DNA from: Stenotrophomonas sp. 24(2023)
GTDB lineage: Bacteria > Pseudomonadota > Gammaproteobacteria > Xanthomonadales > Xanthomonadaceae
Length of the DNA: 64,000 nt
Direction: 5' to 3'
Assembly (NCBI RefSeq): GCF_030913365.1
Contig: NZ_CP133160.1
Coordinates: 186,001-250,000, forward strand
In this document: in pieces, positions 23,926 to 33,438 of the stretch
Layout of the letters: each line of letters starts with the position of its first letter
How positions within the stretch are numbered: the first letter of the stretch is position 1
Program-made: the position numbers and the translations under genes
The notes under the pieces: model-generated
Told to the model about the DNA's origin: nothing
The model's database searches: none
What the model saw: only the letters and a program-made list of their open reading frames with translations

Positions 23926-23931
23926 ATTATA
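23926..23931 (-). promoter_or_regulatory. -10 element for the IscA-type gene
   Basis: Perfect TATAAT on the minus strand, 24 bp upstream of the start codon; the matching -35 (CATTTC at 17 bp spacing) is poor. The transcript leader would be under 20 nt. Confidence 0.4.
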
Positions 23932-24028
23932 AGGAGCCGACGGCCGAAGAAATGCCTCGCAAGCGGAACACTGCAACCGGTAAACTCCCGTGTTCACAGA
24001 TCGAGTCGATCAGCAGAGGATTCAAGTC

Positions 24029-25423
24029 ATGACGGTGGTCAGCGTTGAACATGCGCTTGCCGGGAAGATCCCGGAAGGCGGCGAAGTCACGGTACGCGGT
24101 TGGGTGCGCACGGTGCGCGGCTCGGCGAATCTGGCCTTCGTGAACGTGACCGACGGCTCCTGCTTCGCCCCGATCCAGGTGGTCGCCACCGATGCGCTGG
24201 CCAACTTCGAAGAGATCAAGCGCCTGACCACCGGCTGCTCGCTGACCGCCACCGGCACCTTGGTGAAGTCGCAGGGCAAGGGCCAGTCGTTCGAGATCCA
24301 GGCCAGCGCGGTCGAGGTGGTCGGCTGGGTCGAAGACCCGCTCACCTACCCCATCCAGCCCAAGCCGATGACGCCGGAGTTCCTGCGCGAAGTGGCCCAC
24401 CTGCGCCCGCGCACCAACCTGTTCGGCGCCGTCACCCGCATCCGCAACTGCCTGGCCCAGGCCGTGCACCGTTTCTTCCACGAGAACGGCTTCAACTGGA
24501 TCAGCACCCCGATCATCACCACCTCCGACGCCGAAGGCGCCGGCCAGATGTTCCGCGTGTCCACCCTGGACATGGTGAACCTGCCGCGCGACGAAAAGGG
24601 CGCGATCGATTTCAGCCGTGACTTCTTCGGCAAGGAAACCTTCCTGACCGTGTCCGGCCAGCTGAACGTCGAGGCCTACTGCCTGGCGCTGAGCAAGGTC
24701 TACACCTTCGGCCCGACCTTCCGCGCCGAGAACAGCCACACCACCCGCCACCTGGCGGAGTTCTGGATGATCGAGCCGGAAATCGCCTTCGCCGACCTGG
24801 CCGAAGACGCACGCCTGGCCGAAGAGTTCCTGAAGTACCTGTTCCGCGCGGTGCTGAACGAACGTGGCGACGACCTGGCCTTCATCGCCGAGCGCGTGGA
24901 CAAGAACGCGATCACCAAGCTGGAAGACTTCATCAACGCCCCGTTCGAGCGCATCGACTACACCGATGCGGTCAGCCTGCTGCAGAAGTCCGGCAGGAAA
25001 TTCGACTTCCCGGTCGAATGGGGCCTGGACCTGCAGACCGAGCACGAGCGCTGGCTGACCGAGGAACACGTCGGCCGCCCGGTGGTGGTGACCAACTATC
25101 CGGAGCACATCAAGGCCTTCTACATGCGCCTGAACGACGACGGCAGGACCGTCGCCGCGATGGACGTGCTGGCCCCGGGCATCGGCGAGATCATTGGTGG
25201 CAGCCAGCGCGAAGAGCGCCTGGACGTGCTGGATGCGCGCATGGCCCAGTTCGGCCTGGACCGCGAGCACTACAGCTGGTACCGCGATTTCCGCCGCTAT
25301 GGCTCGGTGCCGCACGCCGGCTTCGGCCTGGGCTTCGAGCGCCTGGTGGTCTACGTCTGCGGCCTGTCCAACATCCGCGATGCGATCCCCTACCCGCGCG
25401 CCCCGGGCAGCGCGGACTTCTAA
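24029..25423 (+). CDS. asnS: Asparaginyl-tRNA synthetase
   Basis: 464 residues from ATG at 24029, with AGAGGA eight bases upstream; an in-frame extension to 23990 is not conserved. Charges tRNA-Asn. The N-terminal OB fold ([27 protein letters not shown]) precedes a class II core with motif 2 ([22 protein letters not shown]) and motif 3 ([16 protein letters not shown]). It faces away from the IscA-type gene and leads a run of plus-strand genes. Confidence 0.97.
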   Translation: MTVVSVEHALAGKIPEGGEVTVRGWVRTVRGSANLAFVNVTDGSCFAPIQVVATDALANFEEIKRLTTGCSLTATGTLVKSQGKGQSFEIQASAVEVVGWVEDPLTYPIQPKPMTPEFLREVAHLRPRTNLFGAVTRIRNCLAQAVHRFFHENGFNWISTPIITTSDAEGAGQMFRVSTLDMVNLPRDEKGAIDFSRDFFGKETFLTVSGQLNVEAYCLALSKVYTFGPTFRAENSHTTRHLAEFWMIEPEIAFADLAEDARLAEEFLKYLFRAVLNERGDDLAFIAERVDKNAITKLEDFINAPFERIDYTDAVSLLQKSGRKFDFPVEWGLDLQTEHERWLTEEHVGRPVVVTNYPEHIKAFYMRLNDDGRTVAAMDVLAPGIGEIIGGSQREERLDVLDARMAQFGLDREHYSWYRDFRRYGSVPHAGFGLGFERLVVYVCGLSNIRDAIPYPRAPGSADF

Positions 25424-25456
25424 GCCACTGCACACGACCACGGAGGTACTGCCCCC

Positions 25457-25756
25457 ATGACCCTGTTCTTCGCCCTGTGTTTCGTCGGCGTTGCAGTGGC
25501 CGGGTTCAGTGCCTTCGTGATCTTCTGGCCCCTGACCCTGGTGCATGTGCGCGACCGCCACCCGGCGCTGGCGCAACGCTTCGGGCAGGGCGCCTTCCTC
25601 AAGCCCGACGCGCTGGGCTGGCTGCTGCGCCGTGAATTCCGCACGCAGCCGGACCGTTCGCTGACCGGGTTGGCGACCCCGGCCTGGGTGTCGCTGCTGA
25701 CATTGCTGGTCGGGCTGGGCATGGCTGCCCTGCTCTGGCTGGCCTCGCTCTGGTGA
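25457..25756 (+). CDS. Small membrane protein, 99 aa
   Basis: A hydrophobic N-terminal helix (residues ~2-30), a basic soluble loop (RDRHPALAQRFGQG..RREFRTQPDRS) and a C-terminal helix (LLTLLVGLGMAALLWLASLW) suggest a two-pass inner-membrane protein. It begins 33 bp after asnS with GGAGG ahead of the ATG and its stop lies directly before the next gene's start region. No family recognised. Confidence 0.7.
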   Translation: MTLFFALCFVGVAVAGFSAFVIFWPLTLVHVRDRHPALAQRFGQGAFLKPDALGWLLRREFRTQPDRSLTGLATPAWVSLLTLLVGLGMAALLWLASLW

Positions 25757-25761
25757 CACAC

Positions 25762-26076
25762 ATGAATGACGATACCGCCGCACGCGACAGCTGGTGGCTG
25801 GCCAGCCTCGGCAACACCCTGATCTGGGCCCGCCTGCGCGTGCGCCCGGCGGGCACCGCCGAAGTGCTGGACAGCGACGGCAACACCCTCAGCTATGACA
25901 GCGAGGACACCGCCCGTGCCCAGCTGTTCGACGCCGAGTTCGTCGAGTACGACGGCCTGGACGAAGAAGACGCGCTGGTGCGTGGCTTCTCGCTGCACGA
26001 GGTGCAGCCGCCGCAGGCCGACACCGATGACGCCCTGCGTGGCCGCATGGTGCAGTCGCTGGGCAGGCGCGCCTGA
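25762..26076 (+). CDS. Hypothetical protein, 104 aa
   Basis: ATG at 25762 is chosen; a GTG at 25753 overlapping the previous stop would add three residues. A soluble acidic protein opening WWLASLGNTLIWARLRVRPAG, with a beta-rich first half and a tail rich in Asp and Glu. Tightly placed between the small membrane protein and the PaiB-like gene (10 bp gap), so probably co-transcribed. No family recognised. Confidence 0.65.
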   Translation: MNDDTAARDSWWLASLGNTLIWARLRVRPAGTAEVLDSDGNTLSYDSEDTARAQLFDAEFVEYDGLDEEDALVRGFSLHEVQPPQADTDDALRGRMVQSLGRRA

Positions 26077-26086
26077 GCCCAGGCCG

Positions 26087-26725
26087 ATGTTCACCCCGCG
26101 CGCCTTCGCCGAAACCGACCTGCTCTGGCTGGACCGCCTGCTGGCGCGCGATCCGTTCATCACCGTGCTGACCACCGGTGATGACGGCCTGCCCGAACTG
26201 ACCCGGCTGCCGGTGCTGTACCGGCGCGAGGGCGACCAGATCGAACTGCGCGGCCACTGGGCCCGCGCCAATCCGCAGGCCCGCCGCACCGGTCCGGCCA
26301 AGGTGCTGGTCGATGGCCCGCACGGCTATGTATCGGCCAGCTGGTACCCGGACAAGGAGGCCGCCGCGCGCGTGCCGACCTGGAACTACGCCGCCGCCGA
26401 ACTGCGCGGCCAGCTGCAGCCTTTCGATGACACCGATGCGCTGGCCACGCTGGTCGGCGAACTGGGCGACCACTTCGAGGCCAGCGTCGGCCAGGCCTGG
26501 CAGTTCGAACCGCACCGCGACGACCATCGCCGGCAGCTGCGCGGCATCGTCGGCTTCCGTTTCCAGGTCGAGCAGGTGCAGCTGAAACTGAAGCTGAGCC
26601 AGAACCATCCCGACGCCAACCAGCAGGCGGTCATCGCCGCGCTGGAACAACTGCAGTCACCGCATTCCACCGAGCTGGCGCAGTGGATGCGCCGGCACCG
26701 CGACGAGGCTGCCGCCGGCAGCTGA
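26087..26725 (+). CDS. PaiB-like FMN-binding split-barrel protein
   Basis: 212 residues. The family signature is present: MFTPRAFAETDLLWLDRLLARDPFITVLTT at the start, then ELRGHWARANPQARR, and YVSASWYPDK with VPTWNY in the middle. PaiB of Bacillus is described as a negative regulator of protease and sporulation genes; the fold binds FMN and lacks a classical helix-turn-helix, so a flavin-linked enzymatic role is equally possible. It follows the hypothetical gene by 10 bp and precedes carbonic anhydrase by 75 bp. Confidence 0.85.
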   Translation: MFTPRAFAETDLLWLDRLLARDPFITVLTTGDDGLPELTRLPVLYRREGDQIELRGHWARANPQARRTGPAKVLVDGPHGYVSASWYPDKEAAARVPTWNYAAAELRGQLQPFDDTDALATLVGELGDHFEASVGQAWQFEPHRDDHRRQLRGIVGFRFQVEQVQLKLKLSQNHPDANQQAVIAALEQLQSPHSTELAQWMRRHRDEAAAGS

Positions 26726-26800
26726 ACGCACCCGCATCGAGCGACGGTGTGGCCGGTCCGGCCGCGCGTTGCCTCCACCCGACGCCAGGGACCCCCGACC

Positions 26801-27463
26801 ATGAAAGACATCCACAAGCTGCTGCAGAACAACCGCGAATGGGCCGACCGCATCGCCCGTGATGACCCGGAGTTCTTCCAGCAGCTGGCCAAGCAGCAGC
26901 ACCCGGAGTACCTGTGGATCGGCTGCTCCGATTCGCGCGTGCCGGCCAACCAGATCATCGGCATGGCCCCGGGTGAAGTATTCGTGCACCGCAACGTGGC
27001 CAACGTGGTCGCGCACAGCGACCTGAACTGCCTGAGCGTGGTGCAGTACGCCGTGGACCAGCTGAAGGTCAAGCACATCCTGATCGTCGGCCACTACGGC
27101 TGCGGCGGCGTGCATGCCTGCCTGCACAACACCCGCGTTGGCCTGGCCGACAACTGGCTACGCCATGTCGGCGATGTGGTGCAGAAGCACCAGGGCATCC
27201 TCGATGCGATCGAGGATGACGAACTCAAGCATGCCCGCCTGTGCGAACTGAACGTGATCGAGCAGGTCGCCAACCTGTGCCGCTCCACCATCGTGCAGGA
27301 CGCGTGGGCGCGCGGGCAGAAGCTGATGGTGCACGGTTGGGTCTATAGCCTGAAGGATGGCCGGGTGAGCGAAATGGGCATCGATGTCGGTGCCGCCGAT
27401 GAACTCAAGCCCGCCTATGAAAAGGCCCTGTCCTTCGTGCCGCGCCACGGCCGCCGCGACTGA
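26801..27463 (+). CDS. can: Beta-class carbonic anhydrase
   Basis: 220 residues from ATG at 26801 (MKDIHKLLQNN; upstream in-frame codons are not conserved). It interconverts CO2 and bicarbonate in the cytoplasm. Zinc ligands C42, H98 and C101 (GCSDSRVPAN and GHYGCGG) and the Asp44-Arg46 dyad are all present. Length and sequence match the E. coli Can/YadF group. The next gene, nbaC, starts 21 bp later, so the kynurenine genes may be read through from here. Confidence 0.95.
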   Translation: MKDIHKLLQNNREWADRIARDDPEFFQQLAKQQHPEYLWIGCSDSRVPANQIIGMAPGEVFVHRNVANVVAHSDLNCLSVVQYAVDQLKVKHILIVGHYGCGGVHACLHNTRVGLADNWLRHVGDVVQKHQGILDAIEDDELKHARLCELNVIEQVANLCRSTIVQDAWARGQKLMVHGWVYSLKDGRVSEMGIDVGAADELKPAYEKALSFVPRHGRRD

Positions 27464-27484
27464 CCCCTGCTGCCGGAGCCGATC

Positions 27485-28006
27485 ATGCTCGCCTCGCCGA
27501 TCAACCTGCACGCCTGGATCGAGGAACACCGCCACCTGCTCAAGCCGCCGGTGGGCAACAAGATGATCGACAACGGCGATTTCATCGTGATGGTGGTCGG
27601 TGGGCCGAACTCGCGCACCGATTACCACTACGACGAAGGACCGGAGTGGTTCTACCAGCTGGAAGGCGAGATGGTGCTGAAGGTGCAGGAAGACGGCGCG
27701 GTGCGGGATATCCCGATCCGTGCCGGCGAGATCTTCCTGCTGCCGGCCAGGGTGCCGCACTCCCCGCGCCGGCCACCCGGTGGCGTCGGGCTGGTGGTGG
27801 AACGCAAGCGCCTGCCGCATGAAAAGGACGGCGTGATCTGGCATTGCGAGCGCTGCAACCACAAGCTGCACGAAGAGTATTTCCCGCTGCAGAACATCGA
27901 AACGGACCTGCCGCAGGTGTTCGCCCGCTATCACGCCAGCCTGGAACTGCGCACCTGCCGCCAGTGCGGGCACGTGGACCCGTTGCCCGCACCGGCGGCG
28001 GGCTGA
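27485..28006 (+). CDS. nbaC: 3-hydroxyanthranilate 3,4-dioxygenase
   Basis: 173 residues, a cupin enzyme that opens the ring of 3-hydroxyanthranilate to yield the precursor of quinolinate. Iron ligands match H48, E54 and H92, and the bacterial C-terminal rubredoxin-like metal site is intact (C121, C124, C158, C161). With kynU and kmo downstream it makes three steps of the tryptophan-to-quinolinate route used by some proteobacteria for de novo NAD. It is separated from kynU by a 560-bp palindrome array. Confidence 0.96.
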   Translation: MLASPINLHAWIEEHRHLLKPPVGNKMIDNGDFIVMVVGGPNSRTDYHYDEGPEWFYQLEGEMVLKVQEDGAVRDIPIRAGEIFLLPARVPHSPRRPPGGVGLVVERKRLPHEKDGVIWHCERCNHKLHEEYFPLQNIETDLPQVFARYHASLELRTCRQCGHVDPLPAPAAG

Positions 28007-28016
28007 CGCATCGACC

Positions 28017-28500
28017 GGTAGATGCCCACCTTGGTGGGCGCCTGGATCCACGAACGCCAACCAAGGTTGGCCGCTACCGGGTCATGACGTTCGCCGGGCG
28101 ATGCCCGGCCCCGCTGTCCTGGTAGATGCCCACCTTGGTGGGCGACTTGCTCATGCGTGCGCCAACCAAGGTTGGCCGCTACCGGGTCATGACGTTCGCC
28201 GGGCGATGTCCGGCCCCGCTGTCCTGGTAGATGCCCACCTTGGTGGGCGCCTGGATCTACGAACGCCAACCAAGGTTGATCGCTACCGGGTCATGACATT
28301 CGCCGGGCGACGCCCCGCTCCGCCGCCCTGGTAGATGCCCACCTTGGTGGGCGCCTGGATCCACGAACGCCAACCAAGGTTGGCCGCTACCGGGTCATGA
28401 CGTTCGCCGGGCGATGCCCGCCCCGCTGTCCTGGTAGATGCCCACCTTGGTGGGCGCCTGGATCCACGAACGCCAACAAAGGTTGGTCGCTACCGGGTCA
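28017..28500. repeat. Five-unit array of head-to-head SMAG palindromes
   Basis: Units begin with GGTAG at 28017, 28121, 28226, 28330 and 28433 (period 103-105 bp). Each holds a left stem GTAGATGCCCACCTTGGTGG, a ~16-base spacer (different in unit 2), a right stem GCCAACCAAGGTTGGC ending in CTAC (an inverted GTAG head), and then a CGCCGGGC-type palindrome. The last unit lacks the third palindrome and ends 66 bp before kynU. This fills nearly the whole 560-bp gap between nbaC and kynU. Confidence 0.92.
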
Positions 28501-28566
28501 TGGCAGCGCCCCGGTCAGGCCCCAGGCGCTACACTGACGGCCCCGTTGCAGCCTGTTGCCCGACCC

Positions 28567-29841
28567 ATGTCCGACCTGCTCAGCCGTACCCATGCCATCG
28601 CCCTGGACGCCGCCGATCCGCTGCGCGCGTTCCGCCGCGAGTTCCTGATTCCGCGCCATGGCAGCGGCGAGCAGACCTACTTCGTCGGCAACTCGCTGGG
28701 CCTGCAGCCGCGTGGCGCGCAGGGTGCCGTGCAGGAAGTGATGAAGCAGTGGGCCGACCTGGCCGTGGAAGGCCACTTCACCGGCCCCACGCAGTGGCTG
28801 TCCTACCACCGTCTGGTCAGCGCACAGCTGGCCAGCGTGGTCGGTGCGCTGCCCAGCGAAGTGGTGGCGATGAACACGCTGAGCGTGAACCTGCACCTGA
28901 TGATGGTCAGCTTCTATCGCCCCAGCGCGCAGCGCCCGGTGATCCTGATGGAGGCCGGTGCGTTCCCGACCGACCGCCACGCGGTGGAAGCACAGATCCG
29001 CTTCCATGGCTTCGACCCGGCCGACTGCCTGGTGGAAGTGCAGCCGGACGAGCCCAACGGCACGATCTCGCTGGCGGCGATCGAAAAGGCCATCAGCCAA
29101 CACGGCCCGCGCCTGGCGCTGGTGCTGTGGCCCGGCGTGCAGTACCGCACCGGCCAGGTGTTCGACCTGCGTGCGATCACCGGCTTTGCCCGCCTGCACG
29201 GCGCGCGCGTCGGCTTCGACCTGGCCCACTCGGTGGGCAACGTGCCGTTGCAGCTGCACGACATCGCCCCGGACTTTGCCGTGTGGTGCCATTACAAGTA
29301 CCTCAACAGCGGCCCGGGGGCGGTGGCCGGTGCGTTCGTGCACGAGCGCCACCACCGCGATACCACCCTGCCGCGTTTCGCCGGCTGGTGGGGCCACGAG
29401 GAAGCCACCCGCTTCCAGATGGCACCGGAATTCCGCCCGGCCGTCGGCGCCGAGGGCTGGCAGCTGAGCAATCCGCCGATCCTCGGCCTGGCCCCGCTGC
29501 GCGCCTCGCTGGACCTGTTCGAGCGCGCCGGCATGGACGCGCTGCGCGCCAAATCCGAAGCCCTGACCGGCAGGCTGGACGCGCTGGTACGGCAGCGCCT
29601 GCCGCAGGTGCTGGAGGTCATCACCCCCAGCGAAACCGAGCGCCGCGGCTGCCAGCTGTCACTGCGCGTGGCCGGTGGCCGCAGCCAGGGCCGCGCCCTG
29701 TTCGAGTACCTGCAGTCGGTGGGCGTGCTGGGCGACTGGCGCGAACCTGACGTGATCCGCATTTCCCCCACGCCGCTGTACAACCGCTACGTGGACCTGC
29801 ACCACTTCGTCGAGGAAGTGGAAGCCTGGGCGGGCCTGTAA
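28567..29841 (+). CDS. kynU: Kynureninase
   Basis: 424 residues from ATG at 28567 (MSDLLSRTHAIALDAADPLRAFRRE). A PLP enzyme that cleaves 3-hydroxykynurenine to 3-hydroxyanthranilate and alanine. The PLP lysine is K244 in WCHYKYLNSGPG; the SLGLQP motif near the N-terminus and FDLAHSVGN are typical. No strong ribosome binding site is seen; the region just upstream is the palindrome array, whose last hairpin could influence translation. It is followed 31 bp later by kmo. Confidence 0.96.
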   Translation: MSDLLSRTHAIALDAADPLRAFRREFLIPRHGSGEQTYFVGNSLGLQPRGAQGAVQEVMKQWADLAVEGHFTGPTQWLSYHRLVSAQLASVVGALPSEVVAMNTLSVNLHLMMVSFYRPSAQRPVILMEAGAFPTDRHAVEAQIRFHGFDPADCLVEVQPDEPNGTISLAAIEKAISQHGPRLALVLWPGVQYRTGQVFDLRAITGFARLHGARVGFDLAHSVGNVPLQLHDIAPDFAVWCHYKYLNSGPGAVAGAFVHERHHRDTTLPRFAGWWGHEEATRFQMAPEFRPAVGAEGWQLSNPPILGLAPLRASLDLFERAGMDALRAKSEALTGRLDALVRQRLPQVLEVITPSETERRGCQLSLRVAGGRSQGRALFEYLQSVGVLGDWREPDVIRISPTPLYNRYVDLHHFVEEVEAWAGL

Positions 29842-29872
29842 GCCGCCCCTCCCCCTACTGCTGGACAGTTCG

Positions 29873-31240
29873 TTGATCGCACATGCTTCCCGCTCGTTGA
29901 GCATCATCGGTGCCGGCCTGGCCGGATCCCTGCTGGCCATCCTGCTGTCCCGGCAGGGCTGGCGCATCACCCTGTACGAGCGTCGTGGCGACCCGCGCGT
30001 GGCCGACTACGAAAGCGGCCGCTCGATCAACCTGGCGCTGGCCGAACGTGGCCGCAACGCGCTGCGCCAGGCCGGCGTGGAGGACGAGGTGATGGCCCGT
30101 GCGGTGATGATGCGCGGGCGCATGATCCACCCGCGCGACGGCGAACCGCAGCTGCAGCGCTATGGCCGCGACGACAGCGAGGTGATCTGGTCGATCCACC
30201 GCAAGGACCTCAACACCACGCTGCTGGAACTGGCCGAACAGGCCGGCGCCACCGTGCACTTCCACCGCCGCCTGCACACCGTCGATTTCGATGCCGGCCA
30301 TGCGCGCTTCATCGATGACCGCGACGACAGCCCGCACGACATCCGCTTCGATACCCTGATCGGCGCCGACGGTGCCGGCTCGGCGCTGCGCGCGGCGATG
30401 AACCGGCGCGCGCCGCTGGGCGAGGACATCGCCTTCCTCGACCATTCGTACAAGGAACTGGAAATCCCGCCCGGTGCCGACGGCAGTTTCCGCATCGAGC
30501 GCAACGCGCTGCACATCTGGCCGCGCGGCCACTACATGTGCATTGCCCTGCCCAACCACGAAGGCACGTTCACCGTCACCCTGTTCCTGCCCAATCATGG
30601 CGAGCCCAGCTTCGCCACGGTCAACAGCGGCGCGCAGGCCGAAGCCCTGTTCGCCCGTGAGTTCGCCGATGCGCTGCCGCTGATCCCGCACCTGCGCAGC
30701 GACTGGGAACAGCACCCGCCGGGGCTGCTGGGCACGCTCACCCTGGAACGCTGGCACCAGGGCGGCCGCGCCGTGCTGATCGGCGATGCGGCCCATGCAA
30801 TGGTGCCCTTCCATGGGCAGGGCATGAACTGCGCCTTCGAGGACTGCGTGGCCCTGGCCCGCCACCTGATGGAAGCCGACGATCTGGACAGCGCCTTCGC
30901 CGCCTTCGAGGCCGAACGCAAGCCCAACGCGCAGGCCATCCAGCAGATGGCGCTGGACAACTACCTGGAGATGCGCGACCGGGTGGCCGACCCGGCCTTC
31001 CTGCTGCAGCGCGAGCTGGAACAGGAACTGCAGCGACGCTGGCCGACGCGGTTCGTGCCGCACTACACGATGGTCACCTTCCTGCACACGCCGTATGCCG
31101 AAGCGCTGCGCCGCACCGACCTCCAGCGCGCGATGCTGGTAGCCGCCACCGCCGGCCATGGCAGCCTGGACACCATCGACTGGGCCGCGCTGGAAGCGCA
31201 GATCCACGCGCAGCTGCCGGTCCTGGAGGGCGCCCACTGA
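29873..31240 (+). CDS. kmo: Kynurenine 3-monooxygenase
   Basis: 455 residues. The FAD-binding GxGxxG motif (IIGAGLAGSLLAILLSRQGW) sits at residues 11-30 when the TTG at 29873 is used; no in-frame ATG lies before this motif, so TTG is the best start. The second FAD motif is GDAAHAMVPFHGQGMNCAFED. It hydroxylates L-kynurenine with NADPH and O2. The stop shares one base with the sbcB start (TGATG), so sbcB is translationally coupled to it. Confidence 0.95.
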   Translation: MIAHASRSLSIIGAGLAGSLLAILLSRQGWRITLYERRGDPRVADYESGRSINLALAERGRNALRQAGVEDEVMARAVMMRGRMIHPRDGEPQLQRYGRDDSEVIWSIHRKDLNTTLLELAEQAGATVHFHRRLHTVDFDAGHARFIDDRDDSPHDIRFDTLIGADGAGSALRAAMNRRAPLGEDIAFLDHSYKELEIPPGADGSFRIERNALHIWPRGHYMCIALPNHEGTFTVTLFLPNHGEPSFATVNSGAQAEALFAREFADALPLIPHLRSDWEQHPPGLLGTLTLERWHQGGRAVLIGDAAHAMVPFHGQGMNCAFEDCVALARHLMEADDLDSAFAAFEAERKPNAQAIQQMALDNYLEMRDRVADPAFLLQRELEQELQRRWPTRFVPHYTMVTFLHTPYAEALRRTDLQRAMLVAATAGHGSLDTIDWAALEAQIHAQLPVLEGAH

Positions 31241-32679
31241 TGGCCGACAGCTTCCTGTTCTACGACCTGGAAACCTTCGGCCAGGACCCGCGCCGCACCC
31301 GCATCGCCCAGTTCGCGGCGATGCGCACCGATGCCGACCTCAACGAGATCGACACCCCGGCCAGTTTCTTCGTGCGCCCGGCCGATGACCTGCTGCCGTC
31401 GCCGATGGCCACCCTGGTCACCGGCATCACCCCGCAGCAGGCACTGGCCGAAGGCATCAGCGAGGCCGAAGCGTTCGACCGCATCAACGCGCTGATGGGC
31501 CGTGCCGGCACCTGCTCGCTGGGCTACAACACGCTGCGCTTCGACGATGAATTCGTACGCCACGGCCTGTTCCGCAATTTCCACGACCCCTACGAGCGCG
31601 AATGGCGCAACGGCAATTCGCGCTGGGACCTGCTGGACATGCTGCGGCTGATGCACGCCCTGCGCCCGGAAGGTATCAACTGGCCAACGCGCGAAGACGG
31701 CGCCACCTCGTTCAAGCTCGAGCACCTGGCCGAGGCCAACGGCGTGCGCGAAGGCGACGCGCACGAAGCGCTGTCGGACGTGCGCGCGACGATCGGCATG
31801 GCGCGCCTGTTCAAGCAGTCGCAGCCGCGCCTGTGGGAGTACGCCCTGAAGCTGCGTGACAAGCGCTTCGTGGCCAGCCTGCTCGACGTGGCCGCGTGCC
31901 AGCCGGTGCTGCACATTTCCATGCGCTACCCGGCCAGCCGCCTGTGCGCCGCGCCGGTGCTGCCGTTGTCGGTACACCCGACCATCAACAACCGGGTGAT
32001 CGTGTTCGACCTGGATGGCGACATCGACGATCTGCTGGCCCTGCCTGCCGAGACCATCGCCGAACGCCTGTACCTGCGTGCCAGCGAGCTGCCCGAAGGC
32101 ACGGCCCGTGTGCCGCTGAAGGAAGTCCACCTGAACAAGGTGCCCGCGCTGGTGGCCTGGAACCACCTGCGGCCCGCCGACCACGCACGGCTGGGGCTGG
32201 ACGTGGCCGCGATCGAGGCCAAGGCCGCACGCCTGCGCGAACACGCCCCCGCCCTGGCGGAAAAGGCCCGTCAGGTCTACAACCAACCGCGCAGTGGCGG
32301 CGTGGCCGACGTGGATGCTTCGCTCTACGACGGCTTCCTCGGCGCCGGTGACAAGCCGCTGCTGGCCGTGGTGCGCACCACCCCGCCCGCCCAGCTGGCC
32401 GAACTGGCCGGCCGCTTCCGCGACCCGCGTCTGCCGGAGCTGCTGTTCCGCTACCGGGCACGCAACCATCCCGACAGCCTGGATGCCACCGACCACGCCC
32501 GCTGGCAGGACTACCGCCAGCGCCGCCTGTCCGGTGACGAGCGCCTGGGTGAACTTTCCCTGCCCGAGTACCAGCAGCAGATCGAGGCACTGGCCGTCGA
32601 AGCGCCCGATGACGCGCGCCGCGCCGGCCTGCTGCAGGCGCTGCGCGACTGGGGCCACCACCTGCAGGACAGCCTGTGA
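31240..32679 (+). CDS. sbcB: Exodeoxyribonuclease I
   Basis: 479 residues, the family's length. A 3'-5' single-strand DNA exonuclease used in mismatch repair and recombination. DEDDh-type catalytic residues start with D9 and E11 in FYDLETFG, followed by GYNTLRFDDEFVRH and EGDAHEALSDVRAT; the C-terminal SH3-like and helical regions follow. It overlaps both neighbours (kmo by one base, the DUF2461 gene by four), an operon joining metabolism and DNA repair without an obvious reason. Confidence 0.96.
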   Translation: MADSFLFYDLETFGQDPRRTRIAQFAAMRTDADLNEIDTPASFFVRPADDLLPSPMATLVTGITPQQALAEGISEAEAFDRINALMGRAGTCSLGYNTLRFDDEFVRHGLFRNFHDPYEREWRNGNSRWDLLDMLRLMHALRPEGINWPTREDGATSFKLEHLAEANGVREGDAHEALSDVRATIGMARLFKQSQPRLWEYALKLRDKRFVASLLDVAACQPVLHISMRYPASRLCAAPVLPLSVHPTINNRVIVFDLDGDIDDLLALPAETIAERLYLRASELPEGTARVPLKEVHLNKVPALVAWNHLRPADHARLGLDVAAIEAKAARLREHAPALAEKARQVYNQPRSGGVADVDASLYDGFLGAGDKPLLAVVRTTPPAQLAELAGRFRDPRLPELLFRYRARNHPDSLDATDHARWQDYRQRRLSGDERLGELSLPEYQQQIEALAVEAPDDARRAGLLQALRDWGHHLQDSL

Positions 32680-33362
32680 GCACCTACTTTTCCGACGCCA
32701 GTTTCCGCTTCCTGCGCAGCCTGGCGCTGCACAACGACAAAGCCTGGTTCAACGACCATCGCCAGCAGTACGAAGACCATGTGCGGCAGCCGTTCCTGCG
32801 CCTGCTGGGTGACCTGCAGCCGGCACTGAGCGAGGTCAGCACGCATTTCCGTGCCGACACCCGCGGCGTCGGCGGCTCGCTGTTCCGCATCCACCGCGAT
32901 GCGCGTTTCTCCAACGACAAGTCGCCCTACAAGACCTGGCAGGGCGCGCGCCTGTTCCATGAGCGCCGCCGTGAAGTGGCCGCTCCGTCGTTCTATGTGC
33001 ACCTGCAGCCCGGCGAGAGCTTCGTCGGCGCCGGCCTGTGGCACCCCGAACCGGAGACCCAGCGCCGCATCCGCCACTTCATCCTCGACAACCCCGGCAG
33101 CTGGAAGGCGGCCGCGCATGGCGGGCCGCTGCGCAAGCGCTTCGATTTCGAGCAGAGCGAAAAGCTGGTGCGGCCGCCGCGCGGCTTCCCGGCCGATTTC
33201 GAGTTCATCGACGACCTCAAGCACCGCAACTGGGTGATGTGGCGATCGCTGGACAACGACACCATGACCGGCCCACGCCTGCTCTCCACGCTGGGCAAGG
33301 ACCTGGCCACGCTGGGCCCGTTCGTGGACTACCTGTGCGCGGCCCTGGACCTGGAATTCTGA
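32676..33362 (+). CDS. DUF2461 family protein
   Basis: 228 residues from GTG at 32676, overlapping the sbcB stop (GTGA). The opening FRFLRSLALHNDKAWFNDHRQQYE and RIHRDARFSNDKSPYKTW are the DUF2461 (TIGR02453) signature; many conserved Arg and Trp residues suggest an enzyme or nucleic-acid related role, but none is established. No signal peptide. Co-transcribed with kmo and sbcB by overlap. Confidence 0.88.
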   Translation: MSTYFSDASFRFLRSLALHNDKAWFNDHRQQYEDHVRQPFLRLLGDLQPALSEVSTHFRADTRGVGGSLFRIHRDARFSNDKSPYKTWQGARLFHERRREVAAPSFYVHLQPGESFVGAGLWHPEPETQRRIRHFILDNPGSWKAAAHGGPLRKRFDFEQSEKLVRPPRGFPADFEFIDDLKHRNWVMWRSLDNDTMTGPRLLSTLGKDLATLGPFVDYLCAALDLEF

Positions 33363-33438
33363 CCCACCCGGCAGCGGCAGGCCGGTGCGATCACCACGCC
33401 TTCACCCCGGCGTGCCTGACTTGCGGCACGCTGGTGGC

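Noticed and set aside
23990-24028. Upstream start for asnS at 23990
   Set aside because: The 13 extra residues do not look like asparaginyl-tRNA synthetase, while AGAGGA stands at the right distance from 24029.
28017-28500. Repeat array considered as CRISPR
   Set aside because: Units are about 104 bp, spacers are nearly the same between units, repeats are long palindromes of the SMAG family and no cas gene is near.
28438-28566. N-terminal extension of kynU into the palindrome array
   Set aside because: The added residues are translation of the repeat; homologous kynureninases begin near residue MSDLLS.
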